Positions 37,271 through 47,785 of a stretch of 64,000 nt of DNA are shown here, in pieces (position 1 is the first letter of the stretch; each line of letters starts with the position of its first letter). Position numbers and translations under genes: made by a program. Location: positions 5,855,501 through 5,919,500 of the forward strand of contig NC_088325.1 in the NCBI RefSeq assembly GCF_910592395.1, written 5' to 3'. This stretch comes from Lineus longissimus (Eukaryota > Nemertea > Pilidiophora > Heteronemertea > Lineidae). The notes below the pieces were generated by a model, which did no database searches, had not been told where the DNA came from, and saw only the letters and a list, made by a program, of their open reading frames with translations.

Positions 37271-38048
37271 TATGGGCGGTTATTTCCGCATTAAATGATG
37301 TCCTAAAACGCGTCTTTATAACTGGCGACTCGTGTGTGTGTGTAGAGCAACCCGTGCGTACAGAGCAAAACGCGCGTATCGAACTCGCGACCCCTACATA
37401 GAACATAACGCGAATGTATAGCTACTGTCGCATAAACGTGCCGTCGGATAACTAGTGTCGGATAAGTGCTGTCGGATAACTGCTGTCGCATATAAGGTTC
37501 CTCAGCCTCCCGCATCGCGGCGCTAGTTATTATTACTTTTGTTCTAAGCGACGTAATCCCGAGTTTGAGACAGAAGAGAAAAATGGCTACTAATCAAGAT
37601 CCACATGTGCTCCAGCGGGCAGCACGCATGCTGCAAGACGTTGTGAATTTGTTGGGCAGGCCTACCCAGGACCAGGTCCCTCTTGATAATCGGGTTGATA
37701 ATATTGCCTACTACATTACAGTTACCAATTGGTAAATCGTATGTCGCTTAGAGCAAAAACAATAATCATCAAGACACAAGAGCGCCGCGATGCGGGAGGC
37801 TGAGGAACCTTATATGCGACAGCAGTTATCCGACAGCACTTATCCGACACTAGTTATCCGACACTAGTTATCCGACGGCACGTTTATGCGACAGTAGTTA
37901 TACATTCGCGTTATGTTCTTTGTAGGGGTCGCGAGTTAGATACGCGCGTTTTGCTCTGTACGCACGGGTTGCTCTACACACACACACGAGTCGCCAGTTA
38001 TAAAGACGCGTTTTAGGACATCATTTAATGCGGAAATAACCGCCCATA
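37271..38048. mobile_element. foldback element, TATGGGC ends, 6-bp target duplication (element C)
   Basis: It begins TATGGGCGGTTATTTCCGC and ends with the inverse; GGTGTC is duplicated perfectly at 37265-37270 and 38049-38054. The arms of about 270 bases contain degenerate units of the word GTCGGATAAC/GTTATCCGAC. The loop (about 37540-37770) is unique sequence and includes a 50-codon reading frame. The insertion sits inside another repeat (AGCTCAGCTGAC...GGTGTCCGTCC). Confidence 0.88.
37583..37735 (+). CDS. 50-codon open frame in the loop of foldback element C
   Basis: ATG in an AAAATGG context, stop TAA at 37733. It begins MATNQDPHVLQRAARMLQDV and ends YYITVTNW. It fills most of the only non-inverted part of the element. 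It could be the captured first exon of the autonomous partner's transposase or a chance frame; I do not recognise a family. Confidence 0.35.
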   Translation: MATNQDPHVLQRAARMLQDVVNLLGRPTQDQVPLDNRVDNIAYYITVTNW

Positions 38049-38054
38049 GGTGTC

Positions 38055-38600
38055 CGTCCTTCCATCCTGCCATCTAGCCATCCTTCCTTCCAGCCATGTT
38101 GGGCATTTTGTAACCGTAAGACCTAGAGACTTCAATTTTGCATTTCTGGATACTTCTGGTCAAACTCTACTTTCAAAACAAAATTTGTCGCCATTCAACC
38201 TACTTCCTGCGAGCGAGAGTGCATGAAGGAAACTGGCCTATATCGGCCTAGGAGCAGCAGAATTAGTCGAAATATGCTCTAATATTAAGATAAAATTCTT
38301 GAAAATCTATTTTATTGAGAAAAAGTTCAAAATTTTAACAGGAGAGGACGCTACCTGCCTTTTAATTATTTCTGCCGATTCAAATTCCCGCCCGATGACG
38401 TCAGCCATCAATGAAGTTCTCAAAACATGGCAGCTACACAACAAAAGCAGTAGCTCCAGGAATAAATCACTGTTCACTTCAGCTTCGTAATCGATTGTAC
38501 CCCCACCTTATTGTGTTTTGTGTGATGTTCCTATTCAATCAACGATGTAAGGCCTTATTATGTTGGTTTTAATTTCTTCTTCAGCGTTCAACCTGCCTAA
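38055..38600. other. intergenic, continuation of the AGCTCA-type repeat
   Basis: After the target duplication, GGTGTCCGTCCTTCCATCC and the following TTTTGTAACCGTAAGACC resemble the repeat family seen at 48405-53215. Nothing else is recognised. Confidence 0.45.
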
Positions 38601-38603
38601 GTA

Positions 38604-38897
38604 CTATAACCTCAGTCCTGTGGCGGAGATGAAGCGGCTTGTCGCCCGAAGGTCTGGTTGTGTTCCCCACTGCTTTTCTTCGACCTTCGTGTCCTTTGGC
38701 CAGAATCTATTTCGTAAATCCTGGTACAGGGGACAGTCCTGTAGGATGTGCGTTGGTGTTTGCACTGCTGTCTGGCATTGGCATTCTGCTGTTGGTTTTA
38801 ATTGAGAAGGTGCATTATAAGCGGCGTACGAAATACCGAAGCGGAGACAAAATGGCGGCATGTTGTTTACGCCATGTGCAATAATCTTGGAGCTCAA
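38604..38897 (-). mobile_element. non-LTR retroelement C-terminal fragment (zinc-knuckle-like motif)
   Basis: The minus strand encodes ECQCQTAVQTPTHILQDCP followed by LYQDLRNRFWP, a typical C-terminal motif of jockey/I-like reverse transcriptase ORFs (C.C....T..HIL..CP.Y...R). It is 5'-truncated and not full length. Confidence 0.65.
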
Positions 38898-39140
38898 TGA
38901 ATGAATGAATGAATGAAAAGCATTTATAGCCGGCGCCTTTCCAAGAGCCTGATCAAGGCGCCACCCCGTTCAAAACCGAAAACATCATTCAGAGAAGTGC
39001 TTCTTAAAAAGCCACGTCTTTAGCTGAAGTTTGAAACTGGTGATATTTTGGCATGCCTTGACGTGGCCAGGGAGGGCGTTCCAAAGAACAGGTGCACAAG
39101 ACGAGAGACTCCGGTCGCCTAGCCGAGTTCGGGTTCTTTC
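38898..39140 (-). mobile_element. CR1/L2-like retroelement 3' end with ATTC tail
   Basis: The minus strand reads GDRSLSSCAPVLWNALPGHV followed by SFKLQLKTWLFKKHF, the C-terminal motif of CR1/L2-type ORF2. It ends with GCGCCGGCTATAAATGC and a CATT repeat tail (plus-strand AATG repeats at 38896-38919). Confidence 0.7.
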
Positions 39141-40049
39141 TCAATGACACTCAAGTACCCAATTTTCTGCTTAAAAAGTAGTCTGGTAGGCGATATTATC
39201 ACTAGTTCGTTTCGGTGGTAGTCATAAGGTCTTTAGGGACTAAATTCAGAAATTAGTTCTTGAAAATTTGGCCACATTTCTGTGAAAACGATATCGGAAG
39301 TGCATGCTCTGTTCGCGATGACATCGCCGATGTATTTTGAAGTGGAGAATTCCCACTGTATGTGCAGTGAATCGACATGATTCTGTTCGCCTATTATGTT
39401 TTAGTTCTACGATTCTTTCATGAGTAAAAAGTAGACATTCTAAGCAATACAATAATGTCACTCCCATAAAAATTGATTGGAAATTGAGGGAGCTACGGCG
39501 TTCTGTTCGGCAACTGGCAGCGCTGAAAAAATACATTGCATACTGTACAATACCAAATGGCACATTTTAAAAAGCGCTCATTGGACAACGTAGGGAATCA
39601 CCAGAAATGACGTCATCGCTGGTCTAAATAGAAAACTACGGTGGCGCAGTAGAGCACAAGAAAAGGTTTAGCATTAACTTCATCATGGAAGCTTCAGCAA
39701 CAAAACGATTTCTCATGAATGATTTATTTGATCATCATCAGCTTGTTTCCCCTGATAGATAAAAAAATGATTTACAATTTCCATCAAAGTTTTCTATTTT
39801 GTGTATAGTCACATGTTATTTAACTGGCAAGGAGCCAAGCAGTTTTGAATATTCGCGGGAAAATACTTCGTACTTGTAAACGAGGCTATGACAATGAGTA
39901 TCCTCATTCATGGCATAAACTTCATGTTTCGGTAAATATTTTCATACGATGATTTCACCCGAATTATGGTCAGGATTGAGGAATGAACAGTGGCATAATT
40001 ATGTCAACCAAAAACATTGGTACCGTAGTGAACGCAAAAGGATATCAAA
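39141..40049. other. intergenic, nothing recognised
   Basis: No reading frame with known motifs. Some frames reach about 100 codons on the minus strand (39246-39563) but show no family feature. Confidence 0.4.
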
Positions 40050-40051
40050 TA

Positions 40052-40229
40052 CAGTAGAACCTCTCTATTAAGGACACCCTCGGGACTGACGAGTGCTGTC
40101 CTTAATAGAGAGGTGTCCTGATTAGAGAGGTCGAATTGAATGGAAACAACTAATTTGGGACCAAGTCTAGTGTCCTTAATAGAGAGGTTGTCCTTTATAG
40201 AGAGGTGTCCGCTAAGGGAGGTTCCACTG
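40052..40229 (-). mobile_element. pogo-type MITE CAGTGGAACCTC, copy 3
   Basis: Inverse orientation, TA-flanked (40050-40051, 40230-40231); ends CAGTAGAACCTCTCTATTAA and CTAAGGGAGGTTCCACTG. Confidence 0.88.
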
Positions 40230-40459
40230 TACCATGGAGCAATCATGCCATTTTCATGCATAATGAACTAAACACCGGGAAGATATTAATGATATTAACT
40301 CAGCTGAGCGCCAGGCCCTTGGGCCTCTTGTTAACACATTGGGTGCCAAATCATGGCGGTTTACGCTTTTGGGGTAAAATCGCCACCTTTCTGAGATCTG
40401 TTTACGTGCTAAAATAGAAGGAATAAATGTTGTTCTTCAATTAAAAGAGTTGAAACAAA

Positions 40460-40775
40460 ATTGGAAAAATGTCAAACACTTCAGTGCGGCACCGGCACAT
40501 CCAGAATATAAAGAAAGGTGGCTCAGAGTCCAGGAACGAATCGAGTTTAAGGTGCTTTTGCTTGTTTTCAAGTGTCTCAACAACTCTGGCCCTGATTATC
40601 TTAGCTCCCTCATTGATATTCATCAGCCAAGGCAACAGCTTCGTTCTACAAATGGCCTACTGCTGTAACGACCAAGGAGCAGGTTGGTTAATTTCTGAGA
40701 CCGGGCTTTTTCATGCGCTGCTCCAAAACTTTGGAATCGCTTCCCGCGTTCTATACGCATTAGACTTATAGTACA
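40460..40775 (+). mobile_element. CR1/L2-like retroelement fragment
   Basis: The plus strand encodes ERIEFKVLLLVFKCLNNSG and DYLSSLIDIHQPRQQLRS, the C-terminal reverse-transcriptase region, then continues frame-shifted through a CSKTLESLPAF-like stretch. It is 5'-truncated and frame-broken. Confidence 0.7.
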
Positions 40776-42066
40776 AAAAAGTAAGTAAGTTATTGTAAAG
40801 TGTCATTGGTCACTTCAAGTGGATTTTGGCACTACAAATACATTTAATTATTAATTATTAATTAATTTTTATTGTGGAAGTTACCCAACTAAAGTTACCT
40901 TTGACAAGCTGAATAATGACTCCCTGTAGTGCTATTCAGTATATACACAGTAGTTCACAGTTTCCTCTAAATTTTTCTAAGTCCAATTCTAGGCCCAGGG
41001 GGGATTGGTTCCGACTTACTTTACCCAATTCTTGATATACCCTCATTTATTGGATAGGCCATGCATTAGTCATGCACCCGAACCCTCTCATATTCCCCTT
41101 AACTGTGAACTTCCTTTCGTGATTTATAGTGTTTAGTTGGACTTAAACGAATGAAAAAAATGGAAAATGTGGTGTTTCAAACATGGTGGCCAAATTGAAA
41201 CTGCCAGGTGGCAGCACCATAGCAGGTATAAAAAGAGAGGTTGAGTGAACTGGCCAACAACTTCAGACTAAAAGTTTACCAAGGTAACTGTAACTGGACA
41301 AGAACAAACATATAGAAATAAATAGCGGCCCAGACACTTTTTAAAGCAGGTTTTGATTCTGGAAGATTCTTCCAAGCCAGCGGCCGGGTTATAGTCTCTT
41401 CACAATTTCTCCATGACATACTTGAGGAAATTTTCTGGCATGCCTTGTTGGCTCACCTTATAGGGGAGTCTATTCAATACTGCAGTGTCCGGCGTCTGTC
41501 ATGAATTCTTAACCACGAAATAGATATATACGGTGAGCACAATGGCCTCTGGCCTTTTCATTTGTGGGTGAAGGACTATTGATTGAACAGAATTAAAACC
41601 AAAATGTTCTGTACCCTGTCTGCCTGAGGTTTACATCAAAAATATACAATTGCAGCCTTAGATTTATTCAAACAGACTAACAGACAATGGTTGAGGCCAT
41701 TTCCTAAATCACAAAATCAACCAGACAAAGATAAAACAAATATTTTCTTTGACCACCCGCTAATGGCATTTTCGTCTAGATATCTTTGAGCCAATATTCA
41801 GAATATTTGCAGTATTTTGCCGTGTCAGGGTTAGATTAATAAGGTACTCCCTGGTTCATCAGAGGTGTGGCCAGTATTTCATGAGGGGATGGTTTTCTAG
41901 CACATGTCCTGTGATACAACACATTTCAAAGGCAATTCATTTTCGGTTTCAAAATGTATTTCAGTTAAGGCATTTCCTGGTCAGTTTCAGCGTTTTTCCC
42001 CAATGCTCGCGTCATTTGCCTACATCGCCCCCTGCTTTCTCTGACTGTAGGATATGTGTGGAATGT
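40776..42066. other. intergenic, with a fragment of the AGCTCACC repeat
   Basis: About 41450-41570 carries AGCTCACCTTATAGGGGAG...GTGAGCACAATGGCCTCTGG, a short form of the repeat at 50975-52110. No gene is recognised. Confidence 0.5.
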
Positions 42067-42068
42067 TA

Positions 42069-42246
42069 CAGTCCAAATCACAAATGACCTCTGCCCTGCT
42101 TTGCGTCAGTGACGCACATCATACGCGCGAGTTACGCGTCAATGACGCATCAGTGACCCGCTTATCTCTATATGTTTTGCACAAATTATGCGCGACCTAC
42201 ACGCTGGGAAGCGCGTCATTGGGGATGACAATTGTGATTTGGACTG
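42069..42246 (+). mobile_element. TA-flanked MITE CAGTCCAAATCACA, copy 1
   Basis: 178 bases with inverted ends CAGTCCAAATCACAAATGAC and GACAATTGTGATTTGGACTG, TA on both sides. The interior is rich in GACGC/GCGTC words. Confidence 0.85.
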
Positions 42247-42248
42247 TA

Positions 42249-45178
42249 AATTTTCAAGTGAAAATTTTCTGCTGTTCATGCACCAAAATGTCCCCCTTCA
42301 TGCACTGGTGAAACGTAATCTTCAATCCCCTCTCCTCAAGGTTGGATGCAGAACCTCCATACTAGTCACCTTATGAAATCTTTGCCAATATCTTTCTATC
42401 ATGTCATTTCAGTCAGAATTTCATATAAACAAAAAATGCGAAAATAATAGGCCCTATGTATATGAATATGTCTTGGTTTACAGAAAAGTTTTATTGATAG
42501 TTTATGAATCCTTGGTGAATCTTGACCCAATCACTTCTAAAGTGGACCCGAGGTGAATTTAAAGGAACATGTGAGATGGGTTGGGTCAAGGCGTAGTTTG
42601 ACAGCTGCATTAATTCTTTGTAAAGGAGTGAAGAGCCAGTCATGAAATTTGGAAACTTGCCGTTATGGTGAGGTAGATAAAGTGGTACAATTATCACCCT
42701 GGTACAATTATGATAGCCTTTGTGTGCATTTATTTATACTGTCAGCTGATTTCTATACTGAAAGGTGCTCTAATTGTACCATGGCTAGTTGTACCACTTC
42801 ATCTAATATCGACACCTGTGAACATGACCTTTATTTTGCGAACAACACATTTCCAGTGTAATTTTTCCCTGCTTTAATTAGTGACTAATGGACCATGGAT
42901 TCTTTGACAAAGTTTTCAGAAAATTGGGTCAAATACAAGGTAAATGCATACCTAACCTAATGAAAGTCACAGATGCATGAAATTCCTATAAAATGCCTCT
43001 TAAGAACCTGTACTATATGTTTCTTGTTCAAATTGTAGTCCTACATGATTACGATTATTTACTTATAAAGCAAACCGGTCAGGATTGTCAACAATATTTT
43101 GGCATGAATTGTGGATAGTTTATCGATATGCTGCTCGAATGATCCTGCATTCACAGGCCTGCTTGAGGCATGTAGGCATTGAAACGAGGCATTTGTGTCC
43201 CGAGTATTCGAGACAGTCCGCAGAACTGACTTAGCTCATGACATGAAGGACTTTTACTTCTGGTCACAAGGATTACTTTCAATCATTACAATCAAGTGGA
43301 TATTGAAGATATCACATATTGCAATTGCATATTGTGCTGGCTTTTCTAATCTTCTCTTTGATTGTCTGTTTTTTGGATTAAAACATTTAGGTCAGATCAT
43401 TTTCTGGAAAGAGGTTTTTCAAATTGCCAACGTTGATTACCAAAGGTGCTTTTCTGTGGATTTTATCATACAGTATGACTTAGTAAGTTGGTGTGATTGT
43501 ATTTTTTGTGGCTATCACTCGCAACTCCAGTGATGTGTATTATATCAAACGCGCATGGCATATTTGTGCGTCTTGCTCGTCTATTTAAAGGTTGACCGCA
43601 GGCACCACCATATGTGACCTGTCACAGCATAAACTAGTCACATGTCGCTCTGAGCTTGCCAGGTTGAGACAGACTGTTTGTTCATTTCTCTGTTGTCTTC
43701 CTTTTGCGAAATATGTGTACGTCAATTTCTTCCATTATCTCCTGGTGTCATTTAAGCTCATCTTCTGTTTGACCTGCGCCTGGTTTTGCTGTGACGGGTC
43801 ACATATTGGCTAGAATTTTAAATTCTGAAGCGATTGGAACTCTATTTCAAAATAAAGTGAATTATGCCATTTAATTTCAATGGTGGGAGTCTGTATTTGT
43901 TTTTCCAGAGACCAACATCCCAGCTATTAAATGGGCATTCGCAGTCACATAAATCTGAGGAATTTCTAATTGGCTTTAGAAGTTCAATTTCTAGCCAAAA
44001 TAGTGGTACTTATGGTCAACCATTAAAGGCAGCACTCTTCGAAGCTTCATGTACAGAGCAGTACAGAGTGAAATTTTCACCAACTTGTCATAAACATTTC
44101 CCCACGAATGAACGATTTGTACAAAGTTAAAACCTACAGTACCAAGCAAGTGTCAAACAAATTGTATGTGTACACTTGCAAATCTTTTGCATTTTTCGTC
44201 CCAGGCAGAATCGAGAATTGTATGTTTTTGCCATATTTTGCCCTTGGCAAGTAGCATGACTATTTCCATCAGGAATCCTACCTGCCTAAACATGAAACTG
44301 ATACCTCCCCAGGTAGAATCATTGGGTGTGTAAGCTTTTGTTCCCACACCAAACACATGTACATGTACATGTATGATATCGTTACCTTAATGATAGGCAA
44401 CACCATTTTGCCTATAACTTTTCATTAGGCACTGACAAGATTTCCACAATCCATCAAATTGAACATAATAGTAATGATATGACTTCTAAATTGCTTTATC
44501 CAGTGCAGTTTACGTTTACACACAGTGCTCTGGATTATTACCAAAGTTTTATTGGCCTGTACATTCAGGATTCAAGCTCAATGATCTGTGAGAGTACATG
44601 TCCAAGCTGCAGCTAAAGTTGTGGCGATATATTGTGGAAGATGAATTTGAAGGGTAAAGGGAACCAAAGAACTGACTGTGACTGTTGCCCCTAAAAATGT
44701 CTTGGCCAATGATTCTGGCCCAAAACTGGTAAATTTGTTTTGATGAACTGGTGTTAAAAAAGTGTGGCCTTCAAATTCTGAATTTCTTGATCAATCGCTG
44801 ACTATGACTGACTATCCGTCCCATACAGCCCATTGTCATTTCATCTAAAATTTGCAAAAGTATATATCAATAATAAAGTATTGTGCAAATCTTTGAGTAT
44901 GGTAATCATGGAAAAGATTTTTTGCCTAAAGGTGCGTTCATAACCTAAATATCTTATTAGGTATCAGGAATACAAATTGTTTGGCTGGTTGGGGGACGAG
45001 GCATGATCGTTGCCAATTTTTATTTTTTTACAATGCTTCAGGCAAGGACAACACTTCTAAATATGTTTTTTGGCGCATTTGGTTCTTGCAGTATTTCAGA
45101 TCAGCTGAGCATCAGGTATCTTGGCCTCTTGTTGTTGTATCAGTTTCTTACTGATTATATGATCAGTTGGACTTGTGT
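42249..45178. other. intergenic, nothing recognised
   Basis: Several frames of 60-110 codons (for example 43195-43533) have no recognisable domain and no conserved splice context. I regard them as chance. Confidence 0.4.
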
Positions 45179-45480
45179 TTAACCCTTAGAAGCCCGATCT
45201 CGACTTTGGTCCAAAAAGAAAAAAACTATCTTTTTGCCCGATTTCGACTACATGACTTGTACAGTCTCCAGAACTTAATCGTCCCCCCTTTGCATAAAAC
45301 ACTTATGACAGCTTTGTGAGACTGATGTATTCTGAATGACAACTTTTGTTACATAGTGCGGTAGCTGAGCATGAATTTCATATACGGTTTTGCAGGGTGA
45401 AAATTAAGATTTGAGAGAATTTAGGCGTCAAAGGTGATGTAAAGAACATTTTGCTCCAGACACTGCCTCTAAAGGGTTAA
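45179..45480. mobile_element. TTAA-flanked MITE with CCCTTAGAAG ends (piggyBac-like)
   Basis: TTAACCCTTAGAAG at the left and CTCTAAAGGGTTAA at the right form inverted ends within TTAA duplications, in the style of piggyBac-derived MITEs. No protein is encoded. Confidence 0.6.
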
Positions 45481-46818
45481 GGGACCATTCGAGCAATTAA
45501 GGGCATTGTGACTGAACTATCAGCTGCTCAATAACCTTGTTGTTGTACACTACAGCATCAGCTACCATCACAAAATTTCACAGAAAATAAAACAATTTCA
45601 AGGCCTACTGAATTATCAGCTTTGCCCAATTTGCAATTAGTCCCAAGAGTGAGCTCTCTTTACAGCAATCATCGTAGAGAAATAACAAATTGCCTAGACT
45701 TCTGAATATACATAATAGGTGAAGCTAAGTTACACCAATGAAATCTGACACAACCTTACCATGTATAAATCACAATCTAGGCCTTATTGGATCTCCTGAG
45801 GCGGCATCTTATTCCATTGTTAAAAGCAGTTGAATCAGAACTTCTGCGATTGTTGTTGTCAGTCTTTAGTTTGGGGCTATCTGACGCATCGCCTACAATT
45901 TTGTAAAAAAAAAATTAATCATCAGTTACTGGCTCACTTCTATCATGAGAAATATAATGTTTTTGATATCTGTAGGGTACTTTTTCATATCATTACATGT
46001 ACATCTGATATTTAATAAGAAACATTGAGGCCAGGGAGGGGGGATTCATGACCTGGGTGCAAGTCCATACCAAGTGGTGATCTCATTAAACTTCCCCCTG
46101 AATACAAGCTTGTGGGTAATGTCGATTGAAGGGGGAACCCAGGTGGGCATTTTTGTCTTCTCAACATGAGCACCAAGCTTACAGATGTTAAAAAATCTCG
46201 AAAAGTGGCGAGCAGAGACAAGATTAGGGGAGTGGCGTATATAGTCCATCTGATACCACCCGACATCGCCATATTGAAAGAAACGTCCGCGTACTACCAC
46301 GTGGTGATTGTGACGAAGTTGTACAGGTGGCACAGTGAATTGGCCAAAATATTTCTTCTCAAAATAACCCAACACATCAATATGTCATTGCGTGCAGTGT
46401 TTCCTCTTAGTATGGTATTCATACTGCTCAATAAAAAAGTTGATTTTAACGTTTGACTAGATCTTCCTGTTATAAAAAACGTGATAACACTTATAGATTT
46501 TTCATGACGTCTTTATATAAACGCATATCATTGTGGTGTTAAATATGCATGTATTGTCCTTTCGGTCTCTGATCCCCGCCCAGCCATGTCATTATAGACT
46601 TAAGATTAACTTTACTCTGACCAGGAAGAGATAACTGACTTTAAATATCTTTTTATTATCCATATTTGTTGTCATAAGATATCAATAATGGGTTTAACCC
46701 TTTGTTGAGGTGATAGTGTGAGTGAATAAAGAATACAAATGACTGACAGCAGATTTGTAGGTGTGGTGTTTCAAATCAAGTTTGTCCCATGACGTTGCCT
46801 CTTGTATGCCATACATAC
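45481..46818. other. intergenic, nothing recognised
   Basis: Overlapping frames on both strands around 46046-46456 exceed 95 codons, but no family is recognised on either. Confidence 0.4.
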
Positions 46819-46820
46819 TA

Positions 46821-46906
46821 CAGGGTGGCCCAGAAAACATTTTCATTGCACAATGGAATTCTATTTTGTATCCATTGTGTGAGGAAAAGTTTTCTGGGCC
46901 ACCCTG
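46821..46906. mobile_element. 86-bp mariner-like mini-MITE
   Basis: Ends CAGGGTGGCCCAGAAAAC and GTTTTCTGGGCCACCCTG are perfect inverted repeats, TA-flanked (46819-46820 and 46907-46908). A further imperfect inverted word (GCACAATGGA/TCCATTGTGT) fills much of the interior. Confidence 0.88.
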
Positions 46907-47063
46907 TAGACGGGATTCCTGTCCCTTTCGATATACCCTCACATCCGACAGCTTGGGGCATTATGCTACCACCCTGGGTGTCTGTTTCTCTGTCTTTCTA
47001 GCCCTAAACTTTTCATATCCAGAGCATATCTATTGTAATGATAAAAAAGTGCTGCACTTGGTA

Positions 47064-47242
47064 CAGTCCAAGTCACAATATCTGTCTTGCTTTGCCTTAG
47101 TTACGTGCAACGTATGGGCGAGTTGTGTGCCAATGACGCTTTAGTGACACACATATATATTTTGTGTGTATTACACGCAACCTTCACTCTGAGTAGCGTG
47201 CCTATGGCGTGAAATGCGGGATGTCAATTTTGATTTGGACTG
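47064..47242 (+). mobile_element. TA-flanked MITE CAGTCCAAATCACA, copy 2
   Basis: Same family as 42069-42246: left end CAGTCCAAGTCACAATATCT, right end TCAATTTTGATTTGGACTG, TA on both sides. The interior is more diverged. Confidence 0.85.
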
Positions 47243-47428
47243 TAGCTATTGCTTAGCACTCGGGGATACCATTAATCCCTGAGAAGGACCTGGCCAATAT
47301 TATGTCCTATCTAAACTTCAAATCCACATTCCAAGCTAACCACAGCCTAAAGCATGTAGCAAATGCTGGGCAGAGTTGTCTTTTTGACTTTGAAAAAAAT
47401 TGGTACAGTGCTAAAATTTTAATTACCT

Positions 47429-47645
47429 TTAAAGGGGGACGATAGGCAGGAGCAGGAGGTCAAATTGAACATCTTCGGGTGACTTATATGCTCAGTGACG
47501 GCACTGGGTCAAGTTTGATTCAACACTTGATATATTCCTGGTACAAGTGCGAATAGTCGACGTCCTGTGAGAACGGAGAGACCCCTATTGGGGACTTCAT
47601 GTAACTTTATCTTGCCTACCTAGTGGCTGTTTATGGAGTATCTTC
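47429..47645 (+). mobile_element. TTAA MITE AAAGGGGGACTATAGGCAG, copy 2
   Basis: Starts TTAAAGGGGGACGATAGGCAG and contains AGAGACCCCTATTGGGGAC and AACTTTATCTTGCCTACC. It ends about 50 bases before the first recognised exon of the receptor gene. Confidence 0.75.
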
Positions 47646-47694
47646 GAAATGTTGGTAATCCTGCTATCATTAAATGTTCCTTCTCTTTTTAGGT

Positions 47695-47785
47695 GATGAC
47701 GAACAAACGAGAAAAAGTGCCATATTCCCACCATGTGATCACAACACTCTTGTTCATTAGCCTGATTTTAAATTGTGCAAATGGT
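47695..47785 (+). CDS. receptor exon 1: signal peptide
   Basis: Acceptor TTTTTAG|GTG, ATG at 47698, donor AAATG|GTAAGG. It encodes MTNKREKVPYSHHV followed by the hydrophobic ITTLLFISLILNCANG. An upstream non-coding exon is expected because the exon opens with an acceptor site. Confidence 0.75.

Noticed and set aside
43195-43533. 112-codon hydrophobic-rich frame
   Set aside because: AT-rich composition can produce such frames; no membrane-protein family recognised.
46046-46456. Overlapping frames of about 100 codons on both strands
   Set aside because: Cannot both be real; neither shows a family motif.
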